A program made the translations under genes and the position numbers. Positions 34,588-52,487 of a DNA stretch of 64,000 nucleotides are shown one piece after another (positions within the stretch are counted from its first letter, which is position 1; each line of letters opens with the position of its first letter). Origin of the DNA: Rhizomicrobium sp. (GTDB lineage Bacteria; Pseudomonadota; Alphaproteobacteria; Micropepsales; Micropepsaceae); the NCBI GenBank assembly GCA_037200985.1, contig JBBCGJ010000001.1:968756-1032755 (forward strand), read 5' to 3'. A model generated the notes under the pieces. The model was given only the letters and a program-made list of their open reading frames with translations, had not been told where the DNA came from and made no database searches.

Positions 34588-35148
34588 ATGAGCGAAGCAG
34601 GAACCAAGACCGTCAACGCCAACGCGAAGTGGTACATCGTCCACACCTACTCGAATTTCGAGAAGAAGGTGGCCGAGGAGATCAAGCGCCAGGCGAAGAT
34701 CCAGAGCCTCGAGGAAGAGATCGTCGACGTCGTGGTGCCGACCGAGGAAGTCCTCGAAGTGCGCCGCGGCCAGAAGGTCAAGGCGGAGCACAAATTCCTC
34801 CCCGGCTATGTGCTGCTGCACGCCCATCTGACGGATCACTGCTACCACCTGGTCAAGAACGTCGCGAAGGTCACGGGCTTCCTCGGCCAGAACAACAAGC
34901 CGATGCCGCTCCGCCAGGCCGAGGTCGACCGCATCCTCAACCAGGTCAGCGAAGGCGCCGAGAATCCGAAATCGACGATCACCTTCGAGATCGGCGAGCA
35001 GGTCCGCGTCGCGGACGGTCCCTTCACCTCCTTCACCGGCACGGTGGAAGAGGTCGACGAGGACCGCAGCCGCGTGAAGGTCGCGGTCTCGATCTTCGGC
35101 CGCGCGACGCCGGTCGAATTGGAATTCACTCAGGTCGAAAAGGTCTGA
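34588..35148 (+). CDS. nusG: Transcription antitermination/elongation factor NusG
   Basis: NusG (186 aa) binds RNA polymerase and couples it to Rho or to ribosomes. The NGN domain starts WYIVHTYSNFEKKVAEEIKR and includes PGYVLLHAHLTDHCYHLVKN. The KOW domain is FEIGEQVRVADGPFTSFTGTVEEVDEDRSRVKV at about 131-163. Length is normal. It follows secE directly and precedes the L11 operon by 64 bases. Confidence 0.97.
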   Translation: MSEAGTKTVNANAKWYIVHTYSNFEKKVAEEIKRQAKIQSLEEEIVDVVVPTEEVLEVRRGQKVKAEHKFLPGYVLLHAHLTDHCYHLVKNVAKVTGFLGQNNKPMPLRQAEVDRILNQVSEGAENPKSTITFEIGEQVRVADGPFTSFTGTVEEVDEDRSRVKVAVSIFGRATPVELEFTQVEKV

Positions 35149-35212
35149 GCGACAACGCGGGAGGGGCTGCCAGCTCCGTCTGCACCGCAAACCGCTAAGG
35201 AGGCGGATTTAA

Positions 35213-35641
35213 GTGGCAAAGAAGATTACCGGTTACATCAAGCTGCAGGTGCCCGCCGGCGCGGCCAATCCGTCGCCGCCGATCGGCCCTGCGCTCGGCC
35301 AGCGCGGCCTCAACATCATGGAGTTCTGCAAGAGCTTCAATGCGAAGACGCAGGACCAGGAGAAGAGCACCCCGATCCCCGTGACCATCACCGTGTTCTC
35401 GGACAAGTCCTTCACCTTCGAGATGCGCACGCCGCCGGCGTCCTTCTTCCTGAAGAAGGCCGCCAAGCTCACCTCCGGTTCGAAGTCGCCCGGGCTCACC
35501 TCCGCCGGGTCGGTGACCAAGGCGCAGGTCCGCCAGATCGCGGAAGCGAAGATGAAGGACCTGAACGCCAACGACGTCGAGATGGCGATGCTCATGATCG
35601 AGGGCTCCGCGCGCTCGATGGGCATCGAGGTGAAGGGATAA
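35213..35641 (+). CDS. rplK: 50S ribosomal protein L11
   Basis: L11 (142 aa) forms the GTPase-associated stalk base with 23S rRNA. The N-terminal Pro-rich segment ([19 protein letters not shown]) and the C-terminal RNA-binding domain ([20 protein letters not shown]) are standard. The start is GTG at 35213, preceded by AAGGAGG, a strong site that offsets the weak start codon. rplA follows after 5 bases. Confidence 0.97.
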   Translation: MAKKITGYIKLQVPAGAANPSPPIGPALGQRGLNIMEFCKSFNAKTQDQEKSTPIPVTITVFSDKSFTFEMRTPPASFFLKKAAKLTSGSKSPGLTSAGSVTKAQVRQIAEAKMKDLNANDVEMAMLMIEGSARSMGIEVKG

Positions 35642-35646
35642 CCGCC

Positions 35647-36351
35647 ATGGCACTCTCCAAGCGATTCAAGAAAGCGATCGAAGGCGTCGACGCCGCCAAG
35701 GCCTATCCAGTCGAGGAAGCCGTCAAGCTGATCAAGTCGCGCGCCACCGCCAAGTTCGACGAGACGATCGAGCTGTCGATCAATCTCGGCGTCGATCCGC
35801 GCCATGCCGACCAGATGGTGCGCGGCGTGTCCTCGCTCCCCAACGGCACGGGGCGCAAGCTGCGCGTCGCGGTGTTCGCCAAGGGCGCCAAGGCCGACGA
35901 GGCCAGGAAGGCCGGGGCCGACATCGTCGGCGCCGAAGACCTCGCCGCCGAGGTCACGGCCGGCAAGATCGACTTCGACCGCTGCATCGCGACGCCCGAC
36001 ATGATGGGCATCGTCGGCCGCCTCGGCAAGGTGCTGGGTCCGCGCAACCTGATGCCGAACCCGCGCGTCGGCACGGTGACGATGGACGTGACCCAGGCGA
36101 TCAAGGACGCCAAGGGCGGCGCGGTCGAGTTCCGCGTCGAGAAGGCGGGCATCGTTCAGGCCGGCGTCGGCAAGGCGAGTTTCACCGAGGACGCCATCGT
36201 CCAGAACGTGAAGTCCTTCGTTGACAGCGTGATGAAGGCCAAGCCGACCGGCGCCAAGGGCGTCTATATGAAGAAGGTTTCGCTGTCCTCGACGATGGGC
36301 CCGGGCGTGAAGATCGCGCTCTCCTCCGTCGGCGCGGGGTCGGAGGCCTAG
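35647..36351 (+). CDS. rplA: 50S ribosomal protein L1
   Basis: L1 (234 aa) builds the mobile L1 stalk near the E site and, in many bacteria, represses its own mRNA. The family box [29 protein letters not shown]-type region is present near 116-144, as is the start [11 protein letters not shown]. It ends 270 bases before rplJ, the gap that holds the L10 leader. Confidence 0.97.
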   Translation: MALSKRFKKAIEGVDAAKAYPVEEAVKLIKSRATAKFDETIELSINLGVDPRHADQMVRGVSSLPNGTGRKLRVAVFAKGAKADEARKAGADIVGAEDLAAEVTAGKIDFDRCIATPDMMGIVGRLGKVLGPRNLMPNPRVGTVTMDVTQAIKDAKGGAVEFRVEKAGIVQAGVGKASFTEDAIVQNVKSFVDSVMKAKPTGAKGVYMKKVSLSSTMGPGVKIALSSVGAGSEA

Positions 36352-36621
36352 AGGAATTGCAGAATTCCGGCGGACGATCGCCGGAACTGTCCGAGACCGC
36401 TGGAGTGCTTCGGCACTTAAATGTCCAGCGCAGACAGGGAAGAGAACCGGAATTCGGGGGCGAAAGCTCTCGCGCATCGGGTTTGAGCCCTGGGACAGGA
36501 ATTGTGTGTCACAGGGCAGGGCTCCGGATCGTCACGGAGACCTGTTGAGAACTGGTCTGGACGCCAAGCTACGGCCTTTTTGGCCTCAAGTAGCGAAGCG
36601 ATAGGCCAAAAAGGAGCAGAA
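36352..36621 (+). promoter_or_regulatory. rplJ leader with L10-binding-type structure and RBS-sequestering hairpin
   Basis: The 270 untranslated bases before rplJ are highly structured. A UUCG-capped hairpin (AGTGC TTCG GCACT, 36404-36417) sits inside a GCTGGA/TCCAGC stem (36399-36404 with 36424-36429). A second stem pairs GAGCCCTG (36485-36492) with CAGGGCTC (36517-36524). A perfect 12-bp stem, CCTTTTTGGCCT (36575-36586) with AGGCCAAAAAGG (36603-36614), covers most of the Shine-Dalgarno AAGGAG at 36611-36616. L10-L12 binding to this leader is the known mode of autoregulation in other bacteria. Confidence 0.75.
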
Positions 36622-37137
36622 GTGGACAAAGCAGAGAAAGCGGAAGTCGTCGAGGAGCTGAAAGGCGTCTTCGCGAATGCCGGCTCCCTGGTTGTCGCCC
36701 ACTATACCGGCATGACGGTGGCCCAGATGAACGATCTTCGGGGGCGCATGCGCGCCGCCGGAGCGTCCTTCCGGGTCTCGAAGAACCGTCTGGCGGTGCG
36801 CGCGCTCCAGGGTACGCCCGTGGAAGGCATCTCCCACCTCTTCAAGGGTCCGACCGGCATTGCGTACAGCAACGACCCGGTCGCGGCTTCGAAGGTGGCG
36901 GTCGCCTACGCCAAGGACAACGAGAAACTCGTGATCCTGGGCGGTTCGGTCGGAACGACGGCGCTGGATGCCGAGGGCGTGAAAGCCCTTGCCACCCTGC
37001 CGTCGCTCGACGAACTGCGGGGCAAGCTCGTGGGCCTCATTCTGGCGCCCGCGACCAAGATCGCCGGGGTGGTTCAAGCCCCCGCCGCATCGCTGGCCCG
37101 CGTCATCGCGGCGTATTCCAAGAAGGAAGCCGCTTAG
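36622..37137 (+). CDS. rplJ: 50S ribosomal protein L10
   Basis: L10 (171 aa) anchors L7/L12 dimers on the ribosome. [20 protein letters not shown] is the N-terminal rRNA-binding part, and the C-terminal helix [14 protein letters not shown] carries the L12 sites. The start is GTG at 36622, 6 bases after AAGGAG, which is buried in the leader hairpin. rplL follows 104 bases later. Confidence 0.96.
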   Translation: MDKAEKAEVVEELKGVFANAGSLVVAHYTGMTVAQMNDLRGRMRAAGASFRVSKNRLAVRALQGTPVEGISHLFKGPTGIAYSNDPVAASKVAVAYAKDNEKLVILGGSVGTTALDAEGVKALATLPSLDELRGKLVGLILAPATKIAGVVQAPAASLARVIAAYSKKEAA

Positions 37138-37241
37138 GAGCAGCGGCCGCCGCGAAGCGGCGTCCGGACGTGCGACCAAACAAAGTGGACGACAACCTCA
37201 ACATCAGCATCGAACCCGAACCAACTGAAGGAACTACTGAA

Positions 37242-37616
37242 ATGTCGAAGATTGAACAGCTCGTCACCGATCTCTCGGGCCTCACCGTGCTCGAGGCCGC
37301 GGAACTCGCCAAGCTTCTCGAAGAGAAGTGGGGCGTCTCGGCCGCCGCTCCGGTTGCCGCCGCTGCTGCCGCGCCGGCCGCCGCCGCTGCCGCCGCCGTG
37401 GAAAAGACCGAGTTCACCGTCGTCCTGACCGACGCCGGCGACAAGAAGATCAACGTGATCAAGGAAGTGCGTCAGATCACGGGCCTGGGCCTCAAGGAAG
37501 CCAAGGACCTGGTCGAAGGCGCGCCGAAGGAAGTGAAGGCGGACGTCTCCAAGGACGAGGCCGCCAAGATCAAGAAGCAGCTCGAGGACGCAGGCGCGAA
37601 GGTCGAGCTCAAGTAA
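37242..37616 (+). CDS. rplL: 50S ribosomal protein L7/L12
   Basis: L12 (124 aa) is the mobile stalk protein that recruits translation GTPases. It has the dimerising N-terminal domain ([20 protein letters not shown]), an unusually Ala-rich hinge (about 35-52, nearly all Ala/Pro/Val) and the C-terminal domain with [19 protein letters not shown] 37242 is clear; the open frame extends 24 codons upstream without homology. Confidence 0.97.
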   Translation: MSKIEQLVTDLSGLTVLEAAELAKLLEEKWGVSAAAPVAAAAAAPAAAAAAAVEKTEFTVVLTDAGDKKINVIKEVRQITGLGLKEAKDLVEGAPKEVKADVSKDEAAKIKKQLEDAGAKVELK

Positions 37617-37777
37617 GGAGGCGAGGAGGGTTGAAGAACCCACCCCGCGTACATATTTCGTTCAACCCACCCCCTTCCGGCGATTCGCGCGCCGGGAGGG
37701 CCGGTGGAACTCGTCATTGGTTTAGCAATTACTCGCACACCGCAGCGGTCAATTAGGACCGCAAGAAGGACGCAAGA
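37617..37777 (+). other. rplL-rpoB spacer with hairpin
   Basis: No gene is seen in these 161 bases. A stem of CCCTTCCGGCG with CGCCGGGAGGG (about 37671-37699, containing a G-U pair) lies midway. It could be the attenuator or RNase III site that separates ribosomal-protein from polymerase expression, as in other bacteria. No T-run follows it. Confidence 0.5.
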
Positions 37778-46109
<8,332 letters not shown>

Positions 46110-46114
46110 TTTTC

Positions 46115-46172
46115 CTCCCCCGCCTTCGCGGGGGAGGTGCCGCTGGAGCGAAGCGACAGCGGCGGAGGGGGG
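46115..46172 (+). repeat. Short nested hairpin repeat after rpoC
   Basis: CCTCCCCCGC/GCGGGGGAGG forms one hairpin and is followed by GCCGCTGGAGCGAAGCGACAG and GGCGGAGGGGGG. The pattern CCTCCCCCGC ... GGCGGAGGGGGG is a common kind of proteobacterial intergenic repeat and is related in style to family B. Confidence 0.6.
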
Positions 46173-46194
46173 AAGTCTCTCTCCGAACGATACG

Positions 46195-46225
46195 AAAAGG
46201 GCCGCTGGCGACAGCGGCCCTTTTT
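46195..46225 (+). terminator. Rho-independent terminator of the rpoBC operon
   Basis: A perfect stem of GGGCCGCTG with CAGCGGCCC and loop GCGA is preceded by AAAA and followed by TTTTTGTTTT. It is 86 bases past the rpoC stop and is the strongest terminator in the window. Confidence 0.92.
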
Positions 46226-46251
46226 GTTTTCCGTCATGTCTCAAAAAGAGC

Positions 46252-46402
46252 TGTCATGGCCCGCGAGTTGATAGCGACAGCGTATCGACGGGCCATCCAG
46301 TTGGGCTCTGCACATTCTTGGCAGGCGTTGGTACGTCCGTTGCGAAAAACCGACGGCGCCATCTTGCGTCACCTGGGAGGCTTGCAGTCGCGGGCCATGA
46401 CA
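46252..46402. repeat. Family A inverted-repeat element, copy 5 (longest)
   Basis: It starts TGTCATGGCCCGCGAGTTG and ends GCAGTCGCGGGCCATGACA. The left arm is interrupted by an insertion relative to the other copies. The core matches copy 3 (GTTGGGCTCTGCA versus GTTGGGTTCTGCA) and contains TTGCGTCACCTGGGAGG. Confidence 0.8.
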
Positions 46403-46438
46403 TGCGGATTGGCGACCGGCGCGCTTGCGCGCCAAAGA

Positions 46439-46487
46439 TTCACGCGGAGAACGCGGAGGTTCGTCGAACTCCGCGCCTCCGCGTGAA
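46439..46487. repeat. Inverted repeat upstream of ogt
   Basis: TTCACGCGGAG (46439-46449) and CTCCGCGTGAA (46477-46487) are exact reverse complements. They enclose a second, imperfect CGCGGAG/CTCCGCG pair. This is another short palindromic element in the 448-base gene-free gap between rpoC and ogt; apart from the repeats and terminator listed, I see nothing else in that gap. Confidence 0.7.
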
Positions 46488-46557
46488 AAATTACGGAGTC
46501 CGAATCCGGCGCAAGAACCGGGTGGCACGCCGCGCCGCGCGGAGTCATTCTCCCGCC

Positions 46558-47073
46558 ATGTCCGACGCCCAACACCGCTGGTCCGCCTTCGACACGCGCT
46601 TCGCCCGCTTCGCCGCCGCGATCGACGCGGACGGCCGCGTCGTGCGCTTCTGGCTGCACGCGGACAAAGCCCACCCACACGGCATCGAGGACGCCGCCGC
46701 GCTCGCCCCTATCCGTGCCCAGGTCGCGGACTACTGCGCCGGCACGCGCCGGACTTTCGACCTCGCCATCCACGCGGAGGAGGGCAGCGCCTTCGAACGC
46801 GCCGTCTGGACCGCAATCGCGCAAATCCCGTTCGGCGAGACCGTCAGCTATGGTGCGATCGCCAAGAGCCTCGGCGGCGGCCCCGAAACGGCGCGCGCGG
46901 TCGGCGCGGCCTGCAACGCCAACCCGATCCCGCTGATCGTCCCCTGCCACCGCGTCGTCGGCGCGAACGGCGCCCTGGTCGGTTTCGGCGGCGGCCTCGC
47001 CCTCAAGCGCGCGCTGCTCGACTTCGAGAGCGTCGTCGTCGGGCGCCCCCGAGACCTGTTTGCCACGGCCTGA
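46558..47073 (+). CDS. ogt: Methylated-DNA-[protein]-cysteine S-methyltransferase
   Basis: The protein (171 aa) removes alkyl groups from O6-guanine onto its own cysteine, a one-use repair reaction. The active-site motif IPLIVPCHRVVGANGALVGF is near 125-144 with the acceptor Cys in PCHRV. The DNA-binding helix region FGETVSYGAIAKSLGG precedes it. The N-terminal domain is short and matches Ogt rather than Ada. ATG 46558 is the first start at which homology begins. It is monocistronic. Confidence 0.93.
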   Translation: MSDAQHRWSAFDTRFARFAAAIDADGRVVRFWLHADKAHPHGIEDAAALAPIRAQVADYCAGTRRTFDLAIHAEEGSAFERAVWTAIAQIPFGETVSYGAIAKSLGGGPETARAVGAACNANPIPLIVPCHRVVGANGALVGFGGGLALKRALLDFESVVVGRPRDLFATA

Positions 47074-47091
47074 CCTGCGGCAGATTTGCTC

Positions 47092-47108
47092 TTGCGAATA
47101 AGTTGCAA
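47092..47108 (+). promoter_or_regulatory. Candidate Fur box upstream of hemP
   Basis: TTGCGAATAAGTTGCAA has palindromic ends (TTGC and GCAA) and the TTGCGAAT half-site typical of alphaproteobacterial Fur operators. It lies 54-70 bases upstream of hemP, at the head of the iron cluster. The inner part is imperfect. Confidence 0.5.
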
Positions 47109-47161
47109 CTGCGGTCCCGCCTCGCTATGGTCCGCGTCCGAACATTGGGGATTCGTAATCT

Positions 47162-47329
47162 TTGTCCGACCTGCAGCCCTTCGAGCCTGTTCCTGCGCCC
47201 GTGCGTCCGCCGCGGCGCATCGACCTGCGCGATCTGCTGAAGGGCGGACGCGAGGCGATCATCCTGCACGACGGCCAGGAATACCGCCTGCGTCTGACCG
47301 CCAATTCCAGACTGATCCTGACCAAATGA
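47162..47329 (+). CDS. hemP: Hemin uptake protein HemP
   Basis: This 55-residue reading frame starts with TTG 47162 and ends TGA 47327-47329. After a short Pro-rich start it encodes RRIDLRDLLKGGREAIILHD, then GQEYRLRLTANSRLILTK. That is the HemP family pattern, including the final LILTK. HemP proteins are iron-repressed and help haem uptake by an incompletely known mechanism. A Fur-type site lies upstream and a siderophore-type receptor gene downstream. The start codon is not certain. Confidence 0.82.
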   Translation: MSDLQPFEPVPAPVRPPRRIDLRDLLKGGREAIILHDGQEYRLRLTANSRLILTK

Positions 47330-47420
47330 GCGCACGCCGTTTCCGTCTGCGCTCCGTCCCAACCGTGACCGAGCCAGCCCTTCCGCCAGCCAGGTTTTTC
47401 CACCGAGCCGAGGGGTAGCC

Positions 47421-49838
47421 ATGTTTAGTTCCAACTCATCCAAGCCGTTCGTCGACCGCGCGCGCGATAATGCGTCTCAGTTCGTCCTTGCCGGCATCCT
47501 GATGGCGGCCGCGGGGCCGCTCTTCGCCGCGCCCGCCCATGCCGAAGACGCGCCGATCGTGCTCGGCCCCGTCAAGGTCGAGGACCAGAACCAGCGCAAC
47601 AACAACCTTCAGCACGACACGCATGTGCCCGGCCTGCCGACCGCCAGCGTGCAGGACACGCCGCAGGCGGTGACGGTGGTGAGCGGCGAGGTCATGCAGC
47701 AGCAGGCGACCACCACGCTGGGCGATGCGCTTAAGAACGTGCCGGGCATCACCATCGCGATCGGCGAGGGCGGCACGCTGGCCGGCGACCAGTTCAAGAT
47801 CCGCGGCTTCGATGCCAAGGACGACGTCTATCTCGACGGGATGCGCGACTTCGCCGCCTATACGCGCGACAGTTTCGCTTACGAGGAAGTGCAGGTGCTG
47901 AAAGGCCCCTCGGGCCTGATGTTCGGCCGCGGCACGACCGGCGGCGCGATCAACACCATCACCAAGACGCCGCATCTGGGCGACAGCTATATCGTCAACG
48001 GCGAGATCGGCAACGGTGACCACTACCGCGCCACGGGCGACGTCAACTACCAGCTCGGCGACACCAGCGCGGTGCGCGTCAATCTCATGTACACCGACAC
48101 CGGCGTGGTCGACCGCGATCTCGTCCATTCCACGCGCTTCGGCATCGCGCCGACCATCGCTTTCGGCCTCGGCACCGACACCACCTTCACGCTCGGCCTG
48201 ATCCATCAGCAGACCGCGGCGCGCCAGGACTACGGCCTGGTGGTCGCCTCGCCGCCCAACTCGATCTACGCCAAGCCGGTGTCCGAATTCGGCGTGCCGC
48301 GCAATACCTACATGGGCTTCAAGGCGGACCACGACAAGAACACCGCGGACCTCGTGACCGCCAAGCTCGTCCACACCGCGGTCGACTGGCTGACGCTGGA
48401 GAACGACACCCGCGTGGCCGTCTATTCCCGCGACTTCCGCTATACGCCGACCGATTCCTGCGACAACACGATCACGACGCATTACTGCAATCTGCATCTG
48501 TTCGGCATCGATCACCCCGGCGCGGCGCCGGGCTCGTTCGATCCGACCCAGACGCTGGTGCGCACCGGCGGCAGCGGTCCCTATCATCAGGCGAGCTGGG
48601 GCGTGCAGGATATCGCCAGCGCCAATGCCGACTTCCACATCGGCCGCTTCCACAACGTGCTGATCGTCGGCCTCGACGCCTCGTATCAGACCGCGGATCG
48701 CACGGTTTACGCCTATTCGCTGCCCGATCCGGCGACCTATACCTACCAGCTGAGCCCGCCCGGAACGAACGTTGCCTCGCGCGGAAATATCGGCTTCCCG
48801 CTGTTCGGCTTCAATCATCAGACGCCGCCGGGCTATGCGCCGATCCTGCCCACGCCCACCAATCTGGGCAGCGATACCGCCACGAGCGTGCTTTATTCCA
48901 GCGCCGCGGCGACCGACCTGGCGGCGTTCGCCACCGATCGGCTCTGGTTCACCGATCAGCTTTCGCTGATCGCGGGCTTGCGCGTCGACCAGTATCGCGC
49001 CAACTGGAAGACGGTGACGGTCGGCACGCCGGGCGCGCCCTATCCCTTTGCCAACCTCAAGATGCCGTCCTTCCTGTTCGATCCGCGCGCCAGCCTGGTG
49101 TTCGAGCCGGATGAGACCCAGACCTATTATTTCTCCTGGGGCAAGGCGGCGACGCCGCAAGGCACGTCGGTGGTCGGATCGCCAAACCCGCCATCCGCCG
49201 CCGTATCGGCGCTCCGGCCCGACAAGAGCGAGAACATCGAGCTCGGCGCCAAATTCGCCCTGTTCGATGGCGCGCTGGGTCTCTCGGGCGCGGTGTTCAA
49301 GGAGACCAAGTCGAACGCGCTGCAGATCGACCCCGCCACCGGCGACGTCCTGCTGCAATCCAGCCAGAAGCAGCGGGTGCAGGGCTTCGAGGGTTCGGCG
49401 ACCGGCGAGGTGGTGGAGCACCTGTACGTCACCGCATCCTACACCTATCTCGACCCGGTCGTGACCTTCGACACCACGACGTTCAACATCGGCAAGCAGA
49501 TCACCTTCGTGCCGAAGAATTCCGCCTCGCTGTGGGTCGACTACAACGCCGTCGAGCTGCTGCGGGGCCTGTCCTTCGGCGGCGGGTTGTTCTATCAGAG
49601 CCATCTTTTCAACGGCTATACCGCGCCGAACCCGGCGACCTATCCGCTCGGCCGCGTCGTCGAGATTCCGGAGACGGTGGAGCTCGACGCGGTCGTGGCC
49701 TACACGATCGACAAGGTGCGCCTCCAGCTCAACGTCAACAATCTGGCGGACCGGCTCTACTATTCCCAGTCCTTCGGCAACCGCGGCACGCCGGCGGCGG
49801 GCCGCACCTTCATCTTCTCGGTGGGCTGGGCGCAATGA
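47421..49838 (+). CDS. TonB-dependent siderophore receptor (Fiu-like)
   Basis: The outer-membrane receptor (805 aa) has a long signal region (cleavage after about residue 40, PAHA), a plug with [20 protein letters not shown] and [20 protein letters not shown], and a beta-barrel ending in FIFSVGWAQ. The plug phrase [19 protein letters not shown] resembles catecholate receptors of the Fiu type. PiuC, PepSY and TonB-like genes follow in the same direction. The ligand is probably a catecholate iron chelate. Confidence 0.9.
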   Translation: MFSSNSSKPFVDRARDNASQFVLAGILMAAAGPLFAAPAHAEDAPIVLGPVKVEDQNQRNNNLQHDTHVPGLPTASVQDTPQAVTVVSGEVMQQQATTTLGDALKNVPGITIAIGEGGTLAGDQFKIRGFDAKDDVYLDGMRDFAAYTRDSFAYEEVQVLKGPSGLMFGRGTTGGAINTITKTPHLGDSYIVNGEIGNGDHYRATGDVNYQLGDTSAVRVNLMYTDTGVVDRDLVHSTRFGIAPTIAFGLGTDTTFTLGLIHQQTAARQDYGLVVASPPNSIYAKPVSEFGVPRNTYMGFKADHDKNTADLVTAKLVHTAVDWLTLENDTRVAVYSRDFRYTPTDSCDNTITTHYCNLHLFGIDHPGAAPGSFDPTQTLVRTGGSGPYHQASWGVQDIASANADFHIGRFHNVLIVGLDASYQTADRTVYAYSLPDPATYTYQLSPPGTNVASRGNIGFPLFGFNHQTPPGYAPILPTPTNLGSDTATSVLYSSAAATDLAAFATDRLWFTDQLSLIAGLRVDQYRANWKTVTVGTPGAPYPFANLKMPSFLFDPRASLVFEPDETQTYYFSWGKAATPQGTSVVGSPNPPSAAVSALRPDKSENIELGAKFALFDGALGLSGAVFKETKSNALQIDPATGDVLLQSSQKQRVQGFEGSATGEVVEHLYVTASYTYLDPVVTFDTTTFNIGKQITFVPKNSASLWVDYNAVELLRGLSFGGGLFYQSHLFNGYTAPNPATYPLGRVVEIPETVELDAVVAYTIDKVRLQLNVNNLADRLYYSQSFGNRGTPAAGRTFIFSVGWAQ

Positions 49839-49854
49839 AGAAGGCCGCCTCCCG

Positions 49855-50535
49855 ATGATGGTGCGCGTTCCCGCCGTTCTCACGGCCAAGGAAGTCGCCC
49901 ATTGCCGGGAGGTGATGGCCGCCTCCGACTGGGTGGACGGCAAGGTGACGGCCGGCGAACAGTCGGCGGGCACGAAGAGAAACCTTCAGCTCGCGGAGAA
50001 TTCGCCGGCCGCCCGCGAGCTCGGCGACCTCGTCCTCGGAAAGCTCGGCCGCAACCCGCTGTTCACCGCCGCGGCCCTGCCGCTGCGGGTCTTTCCGCCG
50101 CTGTTCAACCGCTACGACCCCGGCATGACCTTCGGAACCCATATCGACAATTCGATCCGTTTCGCGGCCGGCACGCCGCTGCGCTTCCGCACCGACATCT
50201 CCGCGACGCTCTTCCTCACCGCGCCGGACGACTATGACGGCGGCGAACTGGTGGTCGAGGACACCTATGGCAACCAGTCGGTGAAGCTGCCCGCCGGCGA
50301 CATGGTCCTCTATCCGGGCACCAGCCGACACCATGTCACGGCCGTCACGCGCGGCAGCCGCTGGTCGTCCTTCTTCTGGATTCAGAGCATGGTGCGCGAC
50401 GACGTGCGCCGCGCGCTGCTGTTCGATCTCGATATCGCGATCCAGAACCTGCGCAAGTCCATCGGAGACAACGCCGAGGTCGTCCGTCTGACCGGCGTCT
50501 ATCACAACCTCATCCGTCAATGGGCCGACACATGA
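49855..50535 (+). CDS. piuC: Fe(II)/2-oxoglutarate-dependent dioxygenase, PiuC (PKHD-type)
   Basis: The protein (226 aa) has the iron triad His96-x-Asp98 (THIDNS) and His159 (TSRHHV), with Arg169 (TRGSRWSS) for 2-oxoglutarate. PiuC/YbiX proteins are nearly always next to Fiu-type receptors and are thought to modify siderophores or the receptor pathway, although the substrate is unproven. It follows the receptor by 16 bases and overlaps the PepSY gene by 4 (ATGA). Confidence 0.93.
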   Translation: MMVRVPAVLTAKEVAHCREVMAASDWVDGKVTAGEQSAGTKRNLQLAENSPAARELGDLVLGKLGRNPLFTAAALPLRVFPPLFNRYDPGMTFGTHIDNSIRFAAGTPLRFRTDISATLFLTAPDDYDGGELVVEDTYGNQSVKLPAGDMVLYPGTSRHHVTAVTRGSRWSSFFWIQSMVRDDVRRALLFDLDIAIQNLRKSIGDNAEVVRLTGVYHNLIRQWADT

Positions 50536-51692
50536 TCCGCCGCATCCTGTTCCAGGTCCATATGTGGATCGGCCTCGTCCTGGGCGTGCTGTTCGTCGCG
50601 CTCGGCCTGTCGGGCAGCGTGCTCGTCTACCACGAAGAGCTGGACGGGCTGTCCGCCCCGCCGCCGCGTGCCTCGGCGACCGGCGTGCCGCAGCCGCTCG
50701 ATGCCGTTCTCGCGGCGGCGCGGCAAACGGCGCCCGACGCCAAGGGCAACGTCTTCCTCACCCTTCCCCAAGAGCCGGGCGATCCGGCCATGATCCGCTT
50801 CCTGCCGGCCCAGCGCGACGGGGCAGGGCGCGGCGCCGCCCGCCGCCCCCAGCAAAGCGCGACCGTCTTCGTCGATCCGGTCTCGGCCAAGGCGATCGGC
50901 ACGCGCGCCTCCGCGATGTCGCCGCTGGTGCAGTTCGCCCACGACCTGCATGGCGGCCTCCTCCTCGGCCGCGACGGCCGGCCGCTGGTCGGCTGGCTCG
51001 GCATCGGCATGGTGATCCTGGGCCTCACCGGCCTGGTGCTGTGGTGGCCCAAGCCGCATTTGTGGAAATACGCCTTCCTCGTGCGCCGCACCGCCCGGGG
51101 CCTGCGCTTCCACCGCGAACTGCACGCCGCCGTCGGCATCTGGGGCTTCGTCGTCTTCATCCTGGTCAGCTTCACCGGCGTCGGCATCGCCTTTCCGGAG
51201 ACGCTGCGCGCCGCGACCGGCGGCGGGGCCACGCCCGCCTTCAACCTGCGCACCGGTCCCGAAGTCGAGCCGGTGCACGGCGCGCCGCGCATCGGCGCCG
51301 ACGAGGCGGTCCGCGTCGCGCTTGCCGCGGTGCCGGGCGGCGTCCCCCGCTCGGTCATGCTGCCCGGCCGCAAGACCCAGGCGATCAGCGTCGCGCTCGC
51401 CTCGACCGCCGGCAGGACGCCGCTGCAGACCATGGTCTATGTCGATCCCTATCGCGCCACGGTTATGGCGGTGCGCGATCCGGGATCGCTGTCCTTCGCC
51501 GACGGCTTCGTCGCCTGGCAGCGCCCGGTGCATGACGGCGATCCGCTGCTCGGCCCGGTCTGGCGCTTCCTCGTCTTCCTCAGCGGTTTCCTCCCGCTCG
51601 TCTTCGTCGTCACCGGCGTGACCATGTGGATCAAGAAGCGCCGGGCCCATATCGCGATGGACGCGCCGCTGGCGGAAGGAGCCGCGCCGTGA
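50532..51692 (+). CDS. PepSY-associated membrane protein (iron reductase-like)
   Basis: The product (386 aa) has transmembrane segments at about 8-30, 150-173, 205-230 and 345-368. A PepSY-type extracytoplasmic domain lies between the third and fourth. The His pairs [10 protein letters not shown] and HRELHAAVG resemble haem or metal ligands in PepSY-TM proteins associated with siderophore iron reduction. It is coupled to piuC and, through GTGA, to the TonB-like gene. Reduction of imported ferric siderophore is a reasonable inference, not shown. Confidence 0.85.
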   Translation: MIRRILFQVHMWIGLVLGVLFVALGLSGSVLVYHEELDGLSAPPPRASATGVPQPLDAVLAAARQTAPDAKGNVFLTLPQEPGDPAMIRFLPAQRDGAGRGAARRPQQSATVFVDPVSAKAIGTRASAMSPLVQFAHDLHGGLLLGRDGRPLVGWLGIGMVILGLTGLVLWWPKPHLWKYAFLVRRTARGLRFHRELHAAVGIWGFVVFILVSFTGVGIAFPETLRAATGGGATPAFNLRTGPEVEPVHGAPRIGADEAVRVALAAVPGGVPRSVMLPGRKTQAISVALASTAGRTPLQTMVYVDPYRATVMAVRDPGSLSFADGFVAWQRPVHDGDPLLGPVWRFLVFLSGFLPLVFVVTGVTMWIKKRRAHIAMDAPLAEGAAP

Positions 51693-52378
51693 ACATGCAC
51701 GTCGCCATGGAGGAGAAGCCCCTCGACATGGAGCACCTGCCGTCCTTCCTGCGCACGCAGCCGCCGCGCGGCTTCGATGCCGGCCGCGCGATCGGCCTCG
51801 GCTTCACCATCGCGCTGCATGTGATTGTCGTCGCGGTGATCGTGTTCGCGGGCATCAAGGTGCGGCAGGCGGTGGCGCCGCCGCCGATCATGGTCAGCGT
51901 CGCCGAGGACAAGCCGACCAAGCCGCCTGAGCCGCCCAGGCCGCTGCCGCTCGTCCGGCCCCGCCTCGACATGGCGCCGATGCCCGAGATCGACATCGCG
52001 CCCGAGACGCCGACGCAATCCATCCACATTCCCGTCGCGCCGCCGCCGGCCGCGCCCGCCGAGCCGGTGCCGTCCGTCGCGCCGGCGGAGACCCAGCAAA
52101 GCTATCTCGCGCAACTTCTGGGCTATCTCAACCGCTACAAGCACTATCCGCCCGCGGCGCGCGCGGCGCGCATCCAGGGCGTCGTGATGCTGCATTTCGT
52201 GATGGACAAGACCGGCCATGTCACGACCTTCGACATCAGCCGCAGCTCGGGCAAGCCGGCGCTGGACGAGGAGGCGCTGGCCCTGATCCAGCGTGCCCAG
52301 CCCCTGCCGCCGATCCCCGCCGATTTCGGCAAGGACACGATCAACGCCGTCGTCCCGATCGAGTTCTCGCTGCATTAG
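51689..52378 (+). CDS. tonB: TonB-like energy transducer
   Basis: The protein (229 aa) has one N-terminal transmembrane segment (about 33-55), a Pro-rich periplasmic spacer (about 65-145) and a C-terminal TonB domain (YPPAARAARIQGVVMLHFVM). It passes proton-motive force from ExbBD to outer-membrane receptors. No exbB or exbD is in the window, so it must use those encoded elsewhere. GTG 51689 overlaps the previous stop; ATG 51695 is an alternative start. Confidence 0.9.
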   Translation: MNMHVAMEEKPLDMEHLPSFLRTQPPRGFDAGRAIGLGFTIALHVIVVAVIVFAGIKVRQAVAPPPIMVSVAEDKPTKPPEPPRPLPLVRPRLDMAPMPEIDIAPETPTQSIHIPVAPPPAAPAEPVPSVAPAETQQSYLAQLLGYLNRYKHYPPAARAARIQGVVMLHFVMDKTGHVTTFDISRSSGKPALDEEALALIQRAQPLPPIPADFGKDTINAVVPIEFSLH

Positions 52379-52387
52379 AAGGACAAC

Positions 52388-52413
52388 TGTCATGCCCGCG
52401 CAGGCGGGCATCC
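52388..52413. repeat. Half-copy of a TGTCAT-type repeat after tonB
   Basis: TGTC is followed by ATGCCCGC and its exact reverse complement GCGGGCAT with loop GCAG. It looks like one arm of the family A plan without a partner arm. It may serve as a weak terminator of the iron operon. Confidence 0.55.
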
Positions 52414-52487
52414 GGCGGCGCCGCAGATCGGCCTGATGGCGATGGCGATGCGTGAGGTCGTGGCGCTGAGCTGAACCGCCGGCGGGC

